From positions 41,254,656-41,318,655 of the forward strand of contig CM038709.1 in NCBI GenBank assembly GCA_021613375.1: DNA of 64,000 nt. Reading direction: 5' to 3'. Numbering within the stretch: position 1 is the stretch's first letter; every line of letters starts with the position of its first letter. This document shows positions 32,691-43,305 of the stretch, in pieces. The position numbers were made by a program, and so were the translations under genes. Source of the stretch: Megaleporinus macrocephalus. Lineage: Eukaryota; Chordata; Actinopteri; Characiformes; Anostomidae. Below the pieces are notes generated by a model, which saw only the letters and a list, made by a program, of their open reading frames with translations, did no database searches and was not told the origin of the DNA.

Positions 32691-33539
32691 GCGTCATCTT
32701 ATGCCAAAGTAGTCTAATGTCACAGGAAAGCAAGGTTCCACAGATTACTGTGATCAGTTGAGACATCATGTGAAGCTCCGACTCGAACATCTGTTGCTTT
32801 TCCCTCATGCTTTGGAGAGCAGCAGCATGTGAATAAGCTGGCCGCTGGTTTGGAGAGCGTGTAGGCCATCGTCTGTATGGGATTATCCACTTAGAGAGCT
32901 GCTCTCGATTTCAATCAGTCTGCGGAGTTAATCAGAGAGAGGCAGGATGGTGATTAGAAGCGCACGATTCATCGGTGGCCCATATGCTACTTGCCGATAA
33001 GTGGGAAAAATATAATTATTACCAGCCTCATACTGGAACCACAGGCTACAATCAGACGCTCTAATCGGTTATCGTATCAAAGATTCCCACATCGCCCCAT
33101 ACCTAATGCCAACGTATGGCCATTCCTCAGGTGTGTGCAAGCATCCCACAGCAGATATTAGCCTAATCTCATTCATCAATCCACCAGCCAAAGAGCCTCC
33201 CTCTGGCCCAGAGAGAGAGAGCGAGAGTGAGAGAGAGAGAGAGAGGTAGGGATACTGTGGGCAGGCCAAATAGAAACACTGTGGAAGGTAATGGAAGACT
33301 CTCATCCTTTTATGAGACACCCTCTCTCTCTCTGTATCTCTAGCCCAACCACCCCCTTGCCGCTGGCTCATCACTGATCCGCGATAACCATTCTCCACAG
33401 TTCATCTTGCCAAGATGGCAGGAAAAAAAAAAATATGAGTCAAAACCAAATGGAAGAGGGGAAAAAAAGAGAAAGAGAAAGGGGAGGGAGGGGAAAAGCA
33501 TGAATCAGCCCTAGAATTACGGGTCACGAAAAAAGGCCG
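32691..33539. other. Single-copy block, possible regulatory sequence
   Basis: Balanced composition with TTAATCAGAGAGAG, TAATCTCATTC and CATATGCTACTTGCCGATAA. GA/CT tracts lie at 33208-33246 and 33321-33342. The minus-strand open frame 33069-33398 runs through the CT tract and has no family. Confidence 0.3.
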
Positions 33540-34050
33540 CTTGGCAGGAAGTGGAGCGGGGGGGGGATATAATTGCCAGCGCACCATTTCTGAAAAGGCT
33601 ATTGAAAATGCCATTCTGCGCAACGCTGATTGGCTTCCCCCCCCGCGAGGCGCTGCTCGCTCTCCCTGGTTGGCCGCGATCTGAAAGCATTGAGGGTGCA
33701 TGGCAGGGGCCCTTTTTCCGCAGATGCCGGGAATAGTTTAGCATGGCAAAATAACAAGCTAATTAGGCCGTTTGCGAGCAATGGGCGAGCGGTAGAAGCT
33801 GCTATAGCCGCACTGGGCAACAGGGCCGAGTGGCAGCTAACGATATGGCCACTGGTCCCCTACCTTATGCACAGCCATGACAGCGTAATTGGCAAAGTGA
33901 AGAGTCAGATGAGGGCGGATATCAATCTGTATTGTGCATTTGATAATAGCAGCCTGCTCTAACTGCCCCCCCGCCAAGAAAGTGCTGGACAACTGCCTGC
34001 ATTTTTCAAAGGTCAGGAACGTTAACCTGCTAAAGATGACCAACTCCTAC
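33540..34050. other. CpG-bearing single-copy block, candidate regulatory element
   Basis: The richest CpG content in the window lies here, with GGCTTCCCCCCCCGCGAGGC near 33631, two ATTGG or TTGGC boxes near 33628 and 33670, and AATTAGGCCG and GTAATTGGC elements. Open frames run on both strands, as is usual in GC-rich DNA, but none shows a family, a splice pattern or a consistent start. It may be a conserved enhancer or an unlinked promoter. Confidence 0.35.
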
Positions 34051-34167
34051 CTCGAATGATGATCTTAAATTTCATCATCTATGAAGGGCATTACTGGGGT
34101 GTTTCCTCACCCTTTGATGCAGTAAAAACCTTTGCTCTTCTGGGTAGGCTTTATAATAGATGTCGAA

Positions 34168-34443
34168 ACATCCATCCATCCATTATCTGCCGCTTCATCC
34201 CGCTAGTCGGGGTCACGGGGAGGGCTGGAGCCAATCCCAGCGTCATCGGGCGAAGGCGGGGTACATCATGGACAGTTCGCCAGTTCATTGCATGGCCAAC
34301 AAACACTCACTCACTCACGCACTCACTCACACCTACGGGCCAATCAGAGTGAACAATCAACCTATCATGCATGTCTTTGGACTGCGGGAGGAAACCGGTG
34401 TACCCGGAGGTAACCCACTCAAGCACATGGAGAACATGCAAAC
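34168..34443 (-). repeat. SINE S copy cut by a satellite block
   Basis: Tail CATCCATCCATCCATTATCT, then CCGCTAGTCGGGGTCACGGG, GCGAAGGCGGGGTACATCAT, CACTCACTCACGCACTCACT, CATGCATGTCTTTGGACTG and GGAGAACATGCAAAC. It stops there, at the edge of the 53-bp satellite; the tRNA-like head is missing. Confidence 0.8.
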
Positions 34444-34700
34444 ATATGATGTGGTTGTAAGAACTAATCACAGTCAAGGAAAAAAGGCTTCAGAACATAT
34501 GATGTGGTTGTAAGGACCAATCACAGTCAAGGGAAGGAGGCTTCTGAAAATATCATGTAGTGGTTTGGACCAATCACAGTCAGGGGGAGGCCTCAGAACA
34601 CATGATGTGGTTGTAAGGACCCATCACTGTTAAGGGAAGGAGGCTTCAGAACATATGATGTGGTTGTAAGAACCAATCACAGTCAAGGGAAGGAGGCATC
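34444..34700. repeat. 53-bp satellite, small block of about five units
   Basis: The units read ATATGATGTGGTTGTAAG, RACYAATCACAGTCAAGG, and GAAGGAGGCTTCAGAAC, as in the large array at 35305-36870. The block sits between two SINE S copies. Confidence 0.9.
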
Positions 34701-34705
34701 CATGG

Positions 34706-34990
34706 AACATCCATGCATGCCACTTAATCCCGCTAGTCGGGGTCACGAGGGGGGCTGGAGCCAATCCCAGCGTCATCAGGCGAAGGCGGGGTACATCATG
34801 GACAGTTCGCCAATCCAATGCATGGCCAACAAACACTCACTCACGCACTCACTCACACCTACGGGCAATTTAGAGTGACCAATCAACCTAACATGCATGT
34901 GTTTGGACTGCTGGAGGAAACCCACTCAAGCACCAGGAGAACATGCAAACTCCACATAGAACGACCCGGACTGGGAATCAAACCCAGAAG
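34706..34990 (-). repeat. SINE S copy, recent duplicate of the 34.2-kb copy
   Basis: It shares CCGCTAGTCGGGGTCACG, GGCTGGAGCCAATCCCAGCG and GGCGAAGGCGGGGTACATCA with the 34.2-kb copy almost base for base. It extends further into the head region (CGACCCGGACTGGGAATCAA, giving a GGGTTTGATTCCC B-box-like motif on the minus strand). Confidence 0.8.
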
Positions 34991-35304
34991 AGTGAGAATT
35001 TGCTTGCATTTAAGCACAAGAACATTCAGGGGCTAGATACTAATGCTAGATGATTATGGTTTACAAAGGGCTCGCCAACTAACCCCAATGGATTCTTTGG
35101 TTTTGCACTGGACCAAAGGCCAAAGCAGCTTCTTTTTAATTTTGTAGCTGTAACAAATAATGTATGTTTATTGGACATTAGCCATCCACTTTTATAGCTC
35201 CATAGCGAAATGGATGTAAATCTAAAGTAAGCCAAAGTGCTGTTGTCATTTTTTTTGTTGTTGCATAAAAAGAGCTTAGCACTGCCAGAATTCAGTTTCA
35301 TGCA
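34991..35304. other. No gene seen
   Basis: Single-copy AT-rich DNA between the SINE and the satellite array. Confidence 0.4.
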
Positions 35305-36870
35305 GTGGTCCAATCGCCGTCAGAGGGCTGTCTCTGTCACAGTGACACTTTGACCAATCACAGTATGGGTGAGGTTTCAGACCAGAATGAATGGTGATTA
35401 GGAACCAACACAGTGAAGGGGTAGTCTCAGAATGAGTGACCCAGTGTTTAGTACCAATCACAGTCAGGGGGAGGTCTCAGAACAAATGACCTAGTGATTA
35501 GGACCAATAACAGTAAAGGGGAGGTGTCACAATGAAAGGTATAGTGCTTAGGACCAATCACAGTCAAAAAGAGGTCTTAAAATGAATAATGTCATGATTA
35601 GGACCAGTCACAGTCAGGGGGTGGAGGTTTCAGAACATATGATGTAGTGGTTAGGCCCAATCACAGTCAAGGGGGGAGGCTTCAGAACATATGATGTAGT
35701 GGTTGGGACCAATCACAGTCAAGGGAAGGAGGCTTCAGAACATATGATGTAGTGCTTGGGACCAATCACAGTCAAGGAAAGGAGGCCTCAGATCATATCA
35801 TGTAGTGGTTAGGACGAATCACAGTCAAGGAATGGAAGCCTCGGACCATATGATGTAGTGGTTAGGACCAATCACAGTCAAGGAAGGGAGGCCTTAGAAC
35901 ATATGATGTGGTTGTAAGGACAAATCACAGTCAAGGGAAGGAGGCTTCAGAACATATGATGTGGTTGTAAGGACCAATCACAGTCAATGGAAGGAGGTTT
36001 CAGAACATATGATGTAGTGGTTAGGACCAATTACAGTCAAGAGGAGATCTTAAAATTAATAAAGTCATGATTAGGACCAGTCACGGTCAATGAATGAAGA
36101 CTTTAGAACATCTGATGTAGTGGTTAGGACCAATCACAGTCAAGGGAAAAGGGGCCTCAGAACATATGATGTAGTGGTTAGGACCAGTTACAGTAAGGGG
36201 GAGGCCTCAGAACATATGATGTAGTGGTTTGGACGAATCACAGTCAAGGAATGGAAGCCTCTGACATATGATGTAGTGGTTAGGACCAATCACAGTCAAG
36301 GAGAGGAGGCCTCAGATCATATGATGTAGTGGTTAGGACCAATCACAGTTAAGGGAAGGAGGCCTCAGATCATATAATGTAGTGGTTAGGACCAATCATA
36401 GTTAAGTGAAGCAGGCCTCAGAAAATATGATGTACTGGTTTGGACCAATCACAGTTAAGGAAAGGAGGCCTCAGACCATATAATGTTGTGGTTAGGACCA
36501 GTCTCAGTTAGGGGGAGGCCTCAGAACATATGATGTGGTTGTAAGGACCAATCACAGGCAAGGGAAGGAGGCTTCAGAACATATGATGTAGTGGTTAGGA
36601 CCAATCACAGTCCAGGTGAGAAGGCCACAAAAAATACATTGTAGTGGTTTGGACCAATCACAGTCAAGGAGAGGAAGCCTCGGACAATATAACGTAGTGG
36701 TTAGGACCAGTCACAATTAGGAGGAGGCCTCAGAACATATGATGTTGTTGTAAGGACCAATTACAAATGGAGGCCATTTGAAACAGAAATCGGGACCAGT
36801 CACTGTTACCGAGAAGGCCCCAGACCATATGATGTAATGGTTAGGACCAATCACAGTCAGGAGTGTTTCT
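35305..36870. repeat. 53-bp satellite array, nearly 30 units, CCAAT-bearing
   Basis: The consensus unit runs GGTTAGGACCAATCACAGTC, then AAGGGAAGGAGGCCTCAGAA, then CATATGATGTAGT (53 bp, range about 50-57). Most units keep GACCAATCAC, an intact CCAAT box. Units diverge at the edges (35305-35600 and 36700-36870) and are more uniform in the centre, the usual pattern of unequal exchange. Confidence 0.96.
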
Positions 36871-37570
36871 TTGGCTTTAGAGTCGAGTCTGATGGTGGTT
36901 GTTTAGACTGCCCTCTAAAAAAGTAATTAGCATTTGTATTTTATAAGGCTCTTATATGTGAAAGTGTTATATACGCTATACATAATCGATATCTTGAGCA
37001 CTGCAACTTTTACGACCCCCCACTCGCTTCTTAATGCCTCGTATTGCGCTAATAACAGGATTGGCTGGGACGGGATACACTAGCTTCTAACTTTGTGGTA
37101 CAGAGCAGACACTGGCGTAGGGCCATCTTGGCCTGTTACTTCTTCATTAAGATACAGAGCCTCCTTTAGACTTAGTGGTAATATCTGCATTCAGCGGTCT
37201 GGCCTTACATTTAGCACAGGATCAGGTTTTGCTGATGGCGGAGTCTTGAAGACTCCTCTCTCTCCTCGTCAAGACGTCTCTCAGTCTCCTTGGCAGGTCG
37301 TCCGTCAGATATCCTCTCTTGATCTCCAGCAGAACGCACTCAGAGAGCACCGCTTTGACCGGTCCGGCTGCTGATATAGCGAATATATTATTTACAATGC
37401 ATTAGATGTTAGAGCATTATCTTTTAATGCTGGCATTGAGTGCGAGAGACAGAACCATCCAGTTCTCACTGCATGTGGATTACAGATCTGAGCAAATGAG
37501 AAACTTGATTTCTTTGTGTTAAAGCAGCTCAGTTGAGGATTGATGCATTCATAAATATCTGGTCAGTTTA
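36871..37570. other. No gene seen; single-copy DNA
   Basis: Mixed composition. The open frame 37093-37374 (93 codons) has no recognisable domain. A TTTATAAGGCTCTTATA stretch near 36940 and TATAGCGAATATATTATTTA near 37374 are AT-rich. Nothing else was seen. Confidence 0.4.
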
Positions 37571-38170
37571 ACTTAACTTTACCCTAAACTTAAATCTGAC
37601 ACTCACTCTAATGCTAAACCTAATCTAATACTTAATTTGGATCCTAAATCTTCTCCAACCCCAAAACCAACACGCACTGTAACTTTAACATCAGCCCTAA
37701 ACTTAATTCCAACACTATCTCCATGTCAACATGCTAACCCCAAACCTAAACTTGATATAACCAGAATTCCAAAACTAGACCTAAAGCTCTCTCTAACCTT
37801 CAATATAAGATATAAACCTAGACTTAACAGCTACATCAACCCAAATGTAACTGTAACATTCACTATAACCCCACCATCCAAACTATACACCTACTATTCT
37901 TATTGAAATATTAAGTCTAACGTTAACCTCCAGCCAATCCAACAACCTAAACTTACCTTGACACTAACACAAAACTTAACCTCAGGTCCAACCTTAACTC
38001 TTTATACTCATACCAATATTAATGTTAAATAAACTCAAAAAACTAAAACCTAAAACCAACTTTGACTCTAAACCTATCTCAAATTAAATCTAAAACTCTT
38101 TCTGATCTTAACCTCAACCCAAAAACTAAACCCAACTGTAATCTTAAATCTGTCCTGACCCTAACACTCG
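37571..38170. repeat. Degenerate CTAA/ACTTAA tract, strongly G-poor
   Basis: The tract is made of loosely repeated CCTAAACTTAA, CTAACCCCAAACC and ACCTAAACTTA pieces, with very few G on the plus strand over about 600 bp. It looks like an old simple-sequence array of the AACCCTAA or AACCTTAA type. The open frame 37637-37906 is a product of this bias. Confidence 0.7.
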
Positions 38171-38246
38171 ATTGATGCAATCAGATTTGCAATATCTCTT
38201 GTGGTTACAACAACAACCACATTGAATAACATGTTCAGTGAGCTGT

Positions 38247-38710
38247 CCTTATGTCCCGTCCTGCCCTGCTTTTCCTGCCTGTCTGTCTTTGTTTACGTTC
38301 TCCTGTCCTTTGTCACGTGTCTCTACGTCTGCCATGTGCTTGTGTTTACGTTTTCCGCCATGTGGTTCTGTTTGTTTTGGTCATGTGCTCCCTTGTCTCC
38401 GGCCCACACCTGTTTGCCATCTGTGACCCCGCCTATTGTCCTCAGGTGTTTCTCGCCCCTTCTTGTTAGTCTTCGTATTTATACATCTTGTTTTGTCCTC
38501 TCCCTGGTGGTTCGCCTCCCGTATTCCCGTGGTTCCTGTGTTTGTGCTTTTATTTAGTCTGTATGTTATTTCTCTGTTTTGTTTGTAGTCTTTATGTTCT
38601 TAGTGTTTGTTTTGCATTTATCTTTCATTAAATACCTGTTAAATCTTGCATCTACGTCCGCCCCGTTTCGTCCTGCCTGTCTACTTGTCTGCTTCTAGCC
38701 TGACATCTTA
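38247..38710 (+). mobile_element. Solo LTR, plus strand, with near-perfect target duplication
   Basis: The element spans 38252-38705 (454 bp), begins TGTCCCGTCCTGCCCTG and ends TTCTAGCCTGACA. The flanking bases are CCTTA on the left and TCTTA on the right. A CATTAAATACC polyadenylation-like signal lies near 38625. It reads base by base like the reverse complement of 8861-9300 over most of its length. The open frames inside are LTR sequence, not genes. Confidence 0.8.
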
Positions 38711-38724
38711 TTTACAGTTCTAAT

Positions 38725-38800
38725 CCTCACCTACTCAGTACTTCATTACGCTAAATCAAGATTGCTGCTGAAGGAACTAAATAAACTCTGGTTCTTTAAA
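38725..38800 (-). repeat. Repeat B/R1 fragment
   Basis: CAGTACTTCATTACGCTAAA, TCAAGATTGCTGCTGAAGGA and ACTAAATAAAC match the reverse complement of 14440-14490 and the fragment at 62885-62945. Confidence 0.55.
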
Positions 38801-38989
38801 CTGGTGCACAATATATGATCTACTTCTTTATATTAGATATTTATGTTACTTTGTATAGTATTCATGCTTATGTATTATTGTTGTGCATTGCAAAGCAAAT
38901 ATATTTTTCCAGATCTTCCAGAGCATACACTGACTCAGGGCATGCATTTAACCACGACTGCAGTGTTTGACCCACACTTGTCTGTTTGT

Positions 38990-39225
38990 TGTTTGTTTTC
39001 ATCCCTCAATTTTCCCCCAAAGAGTCTCGTTCATTTTTGAATGCACCCAAACATTACGTTTTCATTGAACCTACAGCTTCCAAACTCCATGTACTCACTC
39101 ATGTCAGGTCCCCAAACACACTGACTGACCCACACTCCTCTACTTGTTTATTCATTCCTTGTTCCCAGTATTGCTAAAGCTCTGCGACCATCCTGTTCTA
39201 ATTATATCTGGTGTTCTAAGACTTT

Positions 39226-39228
<3 letters not shown>
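38990..39228 (+). repeat. Repeat B copy with intact LTR empty site
   Basis: It runs CCCCCAAAGAGTCTCGTTCA, TTTTTGAATGCACCCAAAC, CAAACACACTGACTGACCC, CACTCCTCTACTTG, and CTGGTGTTCTAAGACTTTTG. CGTTC at 39028-39032 is the site that is split by an LTR in the 42.3-kb copy. The copy ends exactly at an AT microsatellite. Confidence 0.7.

Positions 39229-39302
<74 letters not shown>
39229..39302. repeat. Microsatellite (AT)n at the end of repeat B
   Basis: About 37 AT units directly after CTAAGACTTTTGC, as in the 42.8-kb copy. Confidence 0.97.
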
Positions 39303-39305
<3 letters not shown>

Positions 39306-39732
39306 GATATGCTTATACAGATAGTACACAGATATGCTTCTTTAATATATTTACATTGTACTAAACTACATTCATGTTCAATGGGCGTATATGCGGCTGA
39401 AACAGGAAGCCTAGCGCATCCCAAATTTATCAACATTAACATTTTAATATAACATTATAGTCATTATAGCTTTTAGAAGAATGGGGTTTTGGGGGGAGGT
39501 GGGCTAGTGCACTATAGACCCCTGTGGACCCCTAAGCTTTCGTCCTTAATGGCATTTTTTTCCTTACATTACTTTTACTTTTATACTTTAAGTAGTTTTG
39601 AAAGCAGTACTTTTACACTTTTACTGGAGTAAAAAGCTTGAGTTGATACTTTAACTTCCACAGAAGTATTTTTAAATCTTAGTATCTATACTTCTACCTG
39701 ATTAACGAATGTGAATATTTTTGACAACTTTG

Positions 39733-39735
<3 letters not shown>
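39303..39735. other. No gene seen
   Basis: 39540-39720 has CTTTTACTTTTATACTTTAA, CAGTACTTTTACACTTTTAC and TGGAGTAAAAAG segments, resembling a common fish DNA repeat (TACTTTTACTTTAGTAAAA). The family was not determined. Confidence 0.4.

Positions 39736-39789
<54 letters not shown>
39736..39789. repeat. Microsatellite (TA)n
   Basis: About 27 TA units, followed by GATGTAAAATTGAT. Confidence 0.97.
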
Positions 39790-39793
<4 letters not shown>

Positions 39794-40884
39794 TAAAATT
39801 GATACAAAATTTCATGATGAACAGACCAATAGAAATGCTTGCTCCAAAATATATATATTAGTTTGTGGTTGACTTGTCTGTGCTATCTAGCAGCAGTGTT
39901 TTTGGCTTGTCCTGGTCTGTAATGATCTTAACAACAGCACATGTGTGTCTCCGTTTAAGGAGAAACAGATGTTAAATGCCGGGTTATGTGGAGCTTGGAT
40001 ACCGTGTAACAATTTAAAGTGTATTATGACATATTTGCTTTTCAGGCACTGGATCGATGTTGCCTTTTAATTCCGACCTCTGCTAATGCCCGACATCACT
40101 CCCGTATCGCATCACAGCTCCTGTGCTTTCACCACATACATGTGTAAACAAGCACCATTCATCCTCCCCCTTTAACGCTGAACGCTGCACCTCATTTAAG
40201 CTCATTTCCTACCTATTTTCAGACGGGACAAACAAAATCTCAAAATACCAACCTACACCACTTACACTCAATAAGACACTTCCACAGGCTGTAGATCAGC
40301 CATGAGCCCAGGTGTATATATGAAAGACAGAAATCTTGCCTGTTATTATTATTAGGTTTTAAAATGACCTGAGGAAATCGTAGGGCAAAATAAATAAATA
40401 AATAAATAGAAACAGCAGTTATAGCAGCCTCTTCCAATCTCGTGCAGCTGTTCTGATTGGGCCTGTCGCATTCTGAGGCAGTGGGGGTAAAAAAGCCCCC
40501 GAAGGCTGGCCTGGTCCTCATTTGCTCAGTGTTTTGATTCAGATTTAGGTCTGAGTTTGGCTCTACTGTCACTCCAGATCATATGACCTGCGCAAACACC
40601 TCTAATCAGAGCGCGACAGAGCGATCAGCGCTGAACCTGAACCAGCGCCGTAACCAGAGCCCTATGCTAACATTCCCCACAGATGCTGTGTGCGTGCCGG
40701 TTCGGGCTGCAGCGTCTGGTAAAAGTCAAAGTTTTGACTGAACTTTTTTTTTTTAAGGATCGTAATTGAATTTGTTGACCAAGTATAACAACACTTACAA
40801 GGATTTGTCTTGGCACCAGCTTCCACTACAAGAGCAACGTAGTAACAGGTGCATAAATAGAATGAATGGACTCTTATTGTGTTA
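39790..40884. other. No gene seen; single-copy DNA
   Basis: An (AAAT)n run lies at 40387-40407. The part 40430-40700 is less AT-rich, with CpGs (CAGCGCTGAACC, CAGCGCCG), and reads as single-copy. No coding family was recognised. Confidence 0.4.
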
Positions 40885-41010
40885 ATGTACATAAGGTTAA
40901 CATTAGCAGGGATATGCATTAAAAGTGACATTTCACTGTGACTGTGGTTCCTAAACTGTGGTATGCATACCCTGTATTATAAACAGATAGGGCCAGTTTG
41001 ACAGTGGGGG
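40885..41010 (+). repeat. Fragment of hAT-like repeat G
   Basis: ACATAAGGTTAACATTAGCA, GGGATATGCATTAAAAGTGA and CATTTCACTGTGACTGTGG match 44042-44118. TTCCTAAACTGTGGTATGCA resembles the AGTTTGGGAACCACTG end of hAT elements. Classification is tentative. Confidence 0.45.
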
Positions 41011-41894
41011 GACACATTTGCTAATATGAATTAAAGCCCATCCTATCCTTCAAAATATTACGTATAAGCTGATTCCACTGTAGGTAAGGTAGTAAATCAA
41101 TAGAACAACATTTGTGGAATTACAGTAAATTACAAATAAATAAACAAAATACAACATTATCTGTACATCTGTTTATTATTAGATAAATCCAATTAAAGAC
41201 CACCTTTACAAACTAAACTAGATACTTCACATTACATAGTACTGTTGTTAGAAAACTTACATGATAAAAACAATGTATGTTCAGGTTTCCTGACTAGACA
41301 AGACTAACATTAATGTTAGACAGTGAGGCTGTGTCCCAAACAGCACCCTCTGGAACATTACATACTGCACTACTGACAGCACTTCTAACGATGGAGTCCT
41401 TTTAGTTATTTATTCATTAATTTATGTATTTTATTTATTATATTTTATTATTATGTATGGAGTGTAGTAGCAGTCTGCAGTTTGGGGCGTGGCCGGAGAG
41501 TAATGTATCTTTATATTTCAGAGTGCTTTCTGACTAAAGTTAATATAAACGTTAGCTAACCCAAACCCTCCTAGTCTGTTACCATAACAACACATTATAC
41601 TACAGCTGTTGTGTTGCAGTATATATGGTCATCATTGCTATTCATTGCTCTCATTACTGACCTCGCATTTAAAGTTGGTGCAAGCTACCGGACACTCCAG
41701 CGAGGTGAGAGCTCGGGTCAGTGAAGCTGCTGACTGCAGGATATTTCTGAACAGGCATCTCAACACAAACCTTAACATAGTGAAAGACCCAGACCACCTA
41801 ACAACCAGATTGCTTTTTGAACTGTCTCTGCTTTTTCTGTGGTTAAATTTTTGTGTGGGGCAAATCTACCTGTTTCTGATATTGGGTGGGACAC
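41011..41894. other. No gene seen
   Basis: AT-rich, partly single-copy. The open frame 41609-42004 (131 codons) has no recognisable domain; its end lies in repeat G, so it is not taken as a gene. Confidence 0.4.
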
Positions 41895-42265
41895 TTCCCC
41901 CATACTCAAAACACAGCCAAGCATGGCTAGTGCTAACAGTAGGAGTGCACATGCAGAAGTCTGTTTTGTATGGTTTTTGTCCATATTGTGTTCGCATCGT
42001 TTAAAACCACGATGCCACGTCGGCATAGACTTTCAAATAAATAAAAAAAAAAATAAATAAAAAAAAGAAGGTGGTTCGTAGAATACATGCGAATTATTGA
42101 TGAGCACAAGAAAACGACTACAGTGTCAGCGCAACAACAACCACATTCTTCATTCACCCAAACAAATGTATTTATTTATTTTAGGACTAGCAATGATTTT
42201 GGGCTGGTGATGAATGGGTAGAAAGGGGTTCCATTATAAAAAAGAATAGCAGCCTGTTTATTGAG
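41895..42265 (+). repeat. hAT-like repeat G, copy 1
   Basis: CAGCCAAGCATGGCTAGTGC, GCAGAAGTCTGTTTTG, ATACATGCGAATTATTGATG, AGCACAAGAAA, ACCACATTCTTCATTCACCC, TTTATTTATTTTAGGACTAG and AGAATAGCAGCCTGTTTATT. The same order occurs at 43385-43720 and, in part, at 44275-44370. Confidence 0.7.
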
Positions 42266-42300
42266 TAAAAAAAAAATCCTCATTTTTCTCCATAGAGTGT

Positions 42301-42652
42301 CGTACTGTCATGCCTGCCCGTCCATGTGCCTTTGTTTACATCCCGTCCATGTGTTTCTGTTTTGTCACGTGCTCCTTGTTTCCGCCCTGGCCCCACCTGT
42401 CACACCTGTTTCTCGTTCGTCCTGAGTTGTGTCACCTGTTCCCTCTTGTTAGTCTGTGTATATATACCCTGTGTTTGCAGTCTGTCTGGGTCCTACGTTG
42501 TCGTGCTGTCATGCTGTTATGCTGTCTTGCTGTTAGTGTATATTTGTTTACCTGTTTTTGTCTGTTTTTTGCCGTAATGGGTCGCATTAAACCTGTAAAT
42601 CCGCATCTGCGTGTGTATCCGCCTCTGCCATCTCACACACCGTTACATGTTC
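42301..42652 (+). mobile_element. Solo LTR nested in repeat B
   Basis: The LTR spans 42306-42647 (342 bp; TGTCATGCCTGCCC ... CACACCGTTACA) and is shorter than its two relatives because of internal deletions. Repeat B text stands on both sides (CTCCATAGAGTGT and TTCATTTTTGAGTGCACCC). The flanking 5-mers are CGTAC and TGTTC; each differs by one base from CGTTC, the sequence at the uninterrupted site in the paralogue at 39028-39032. A CATTAAACCTG signal lies near 42586. Confidence 0.8.
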
Positions 42653-42831
42653 ATTTTTGAGTGCACCCAAACGTTGTTTTTGTTGAACCTACAGCCAGCA
42701 AATGGCATATACTCACTCAAGATAGGTCCCTAAACACACTGACCCACACTCCTCTACTTGTTGTTTATTCATCCCTTGTTCCTCCTACCGCAACCATCCT
42801 GTTCTAATGATATCTGGTGTTCTAAGACTTT

Positions 42832-42834
<3 letters not shown>
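42648..42834 (+). repeat. Repeat B, right part after the LTR
   Basis: TTCATTTTTGAGTGCACCCA, CAAATGGCATATACTCACTC, CCCACACTCCTCTACTTG, and GGTGTTCTAAGACTTTTGC. It ends at an AT microsatellite, like the 39.2-kb copy. Confidence 0.7.

Positions 42835-42893
<59 letters not shown>
42835..42893. repeat. Microsatellite (AT)n at the end of repeat B
   Basis: About 29 AT units directly after ACTTTTGC. Confidence 0.97.
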
Positions 42894-42896
<3 letters not shown>

Positions 42897-42992
42897 TATT
42901 TCATGTTTTATTTTATTTTATCTACTTACAGTTTGACAATCAACATCTTAACAATTACAAAAATATAGGCAAAAAAATTATTCAAACGTGTC

Positions 42993-43305
42993 TATTGAAT
43001 CTGTGTTGGAGCGTGAGGGGTTAAGTGGAAGCCTGTGAGTCTGTATCTCCCCCTATAAGGACTGTGATGCCTCCACAGAATGTTGGTGATTGGTGGTCAC
43101 GCTGTTCATGTACAGAGGGGGCCAGGCAGTTATTATTCAGCGCCATACCAATTTCAAATGACAGTAAAACTGACCAATCATATCTTCCCTCTAAGTGGGC
43201 GGGCTTAATTGTATGATCATTTCCGCCCACTGTGACGACGCTAGCTGGAGAAACAGCTAGCTAGCGCTAGGCTACCACCACTAGCTAGTTTGCTGAGTCA
43301 CGATG
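42993..43305 (-). repeat. Dispersed repeat A, copy 2
   Basis: Reverse complement of 2741-3046, with the additional GATACAGACTCACAG segment. Unlike copy 1, its outer end continues into repeat G, so A may be the end module of the same element. Confidence 0.75.

Noticed and set aside
33630..33962. 110-codon open frame in the CpG-rich block
   Set aside because: Competing open frames exist on both strands and in other phases, with no domain or conserved start. More simply explained by base composition.
34056..34878. Two similar open frames with Ser-Leu-Thr-His repeats
   Set aside because: Both are the SINE body with its CACTCACTCACGCACTCACT run; similarity follows from the two SINE copies.
35305..36870. 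Regulatory operator array or CRISPR-like structure
   Set aside because: No spacers; it is a 53-bp tandem satellite. The CCAAT content is kept as a finding, not as a proven regulatory site.
37637..37906. 89-codon Pro/Thr/Leu-rich open frame
   Set aside because: Product of the G-depleted CTAA tract.
41609..42004. 131-codon open frame as a membrane protein
   Set aside because: Hydrophobic stretches occur, but there is no family, the end lies in repeat G, and no splice context was found.
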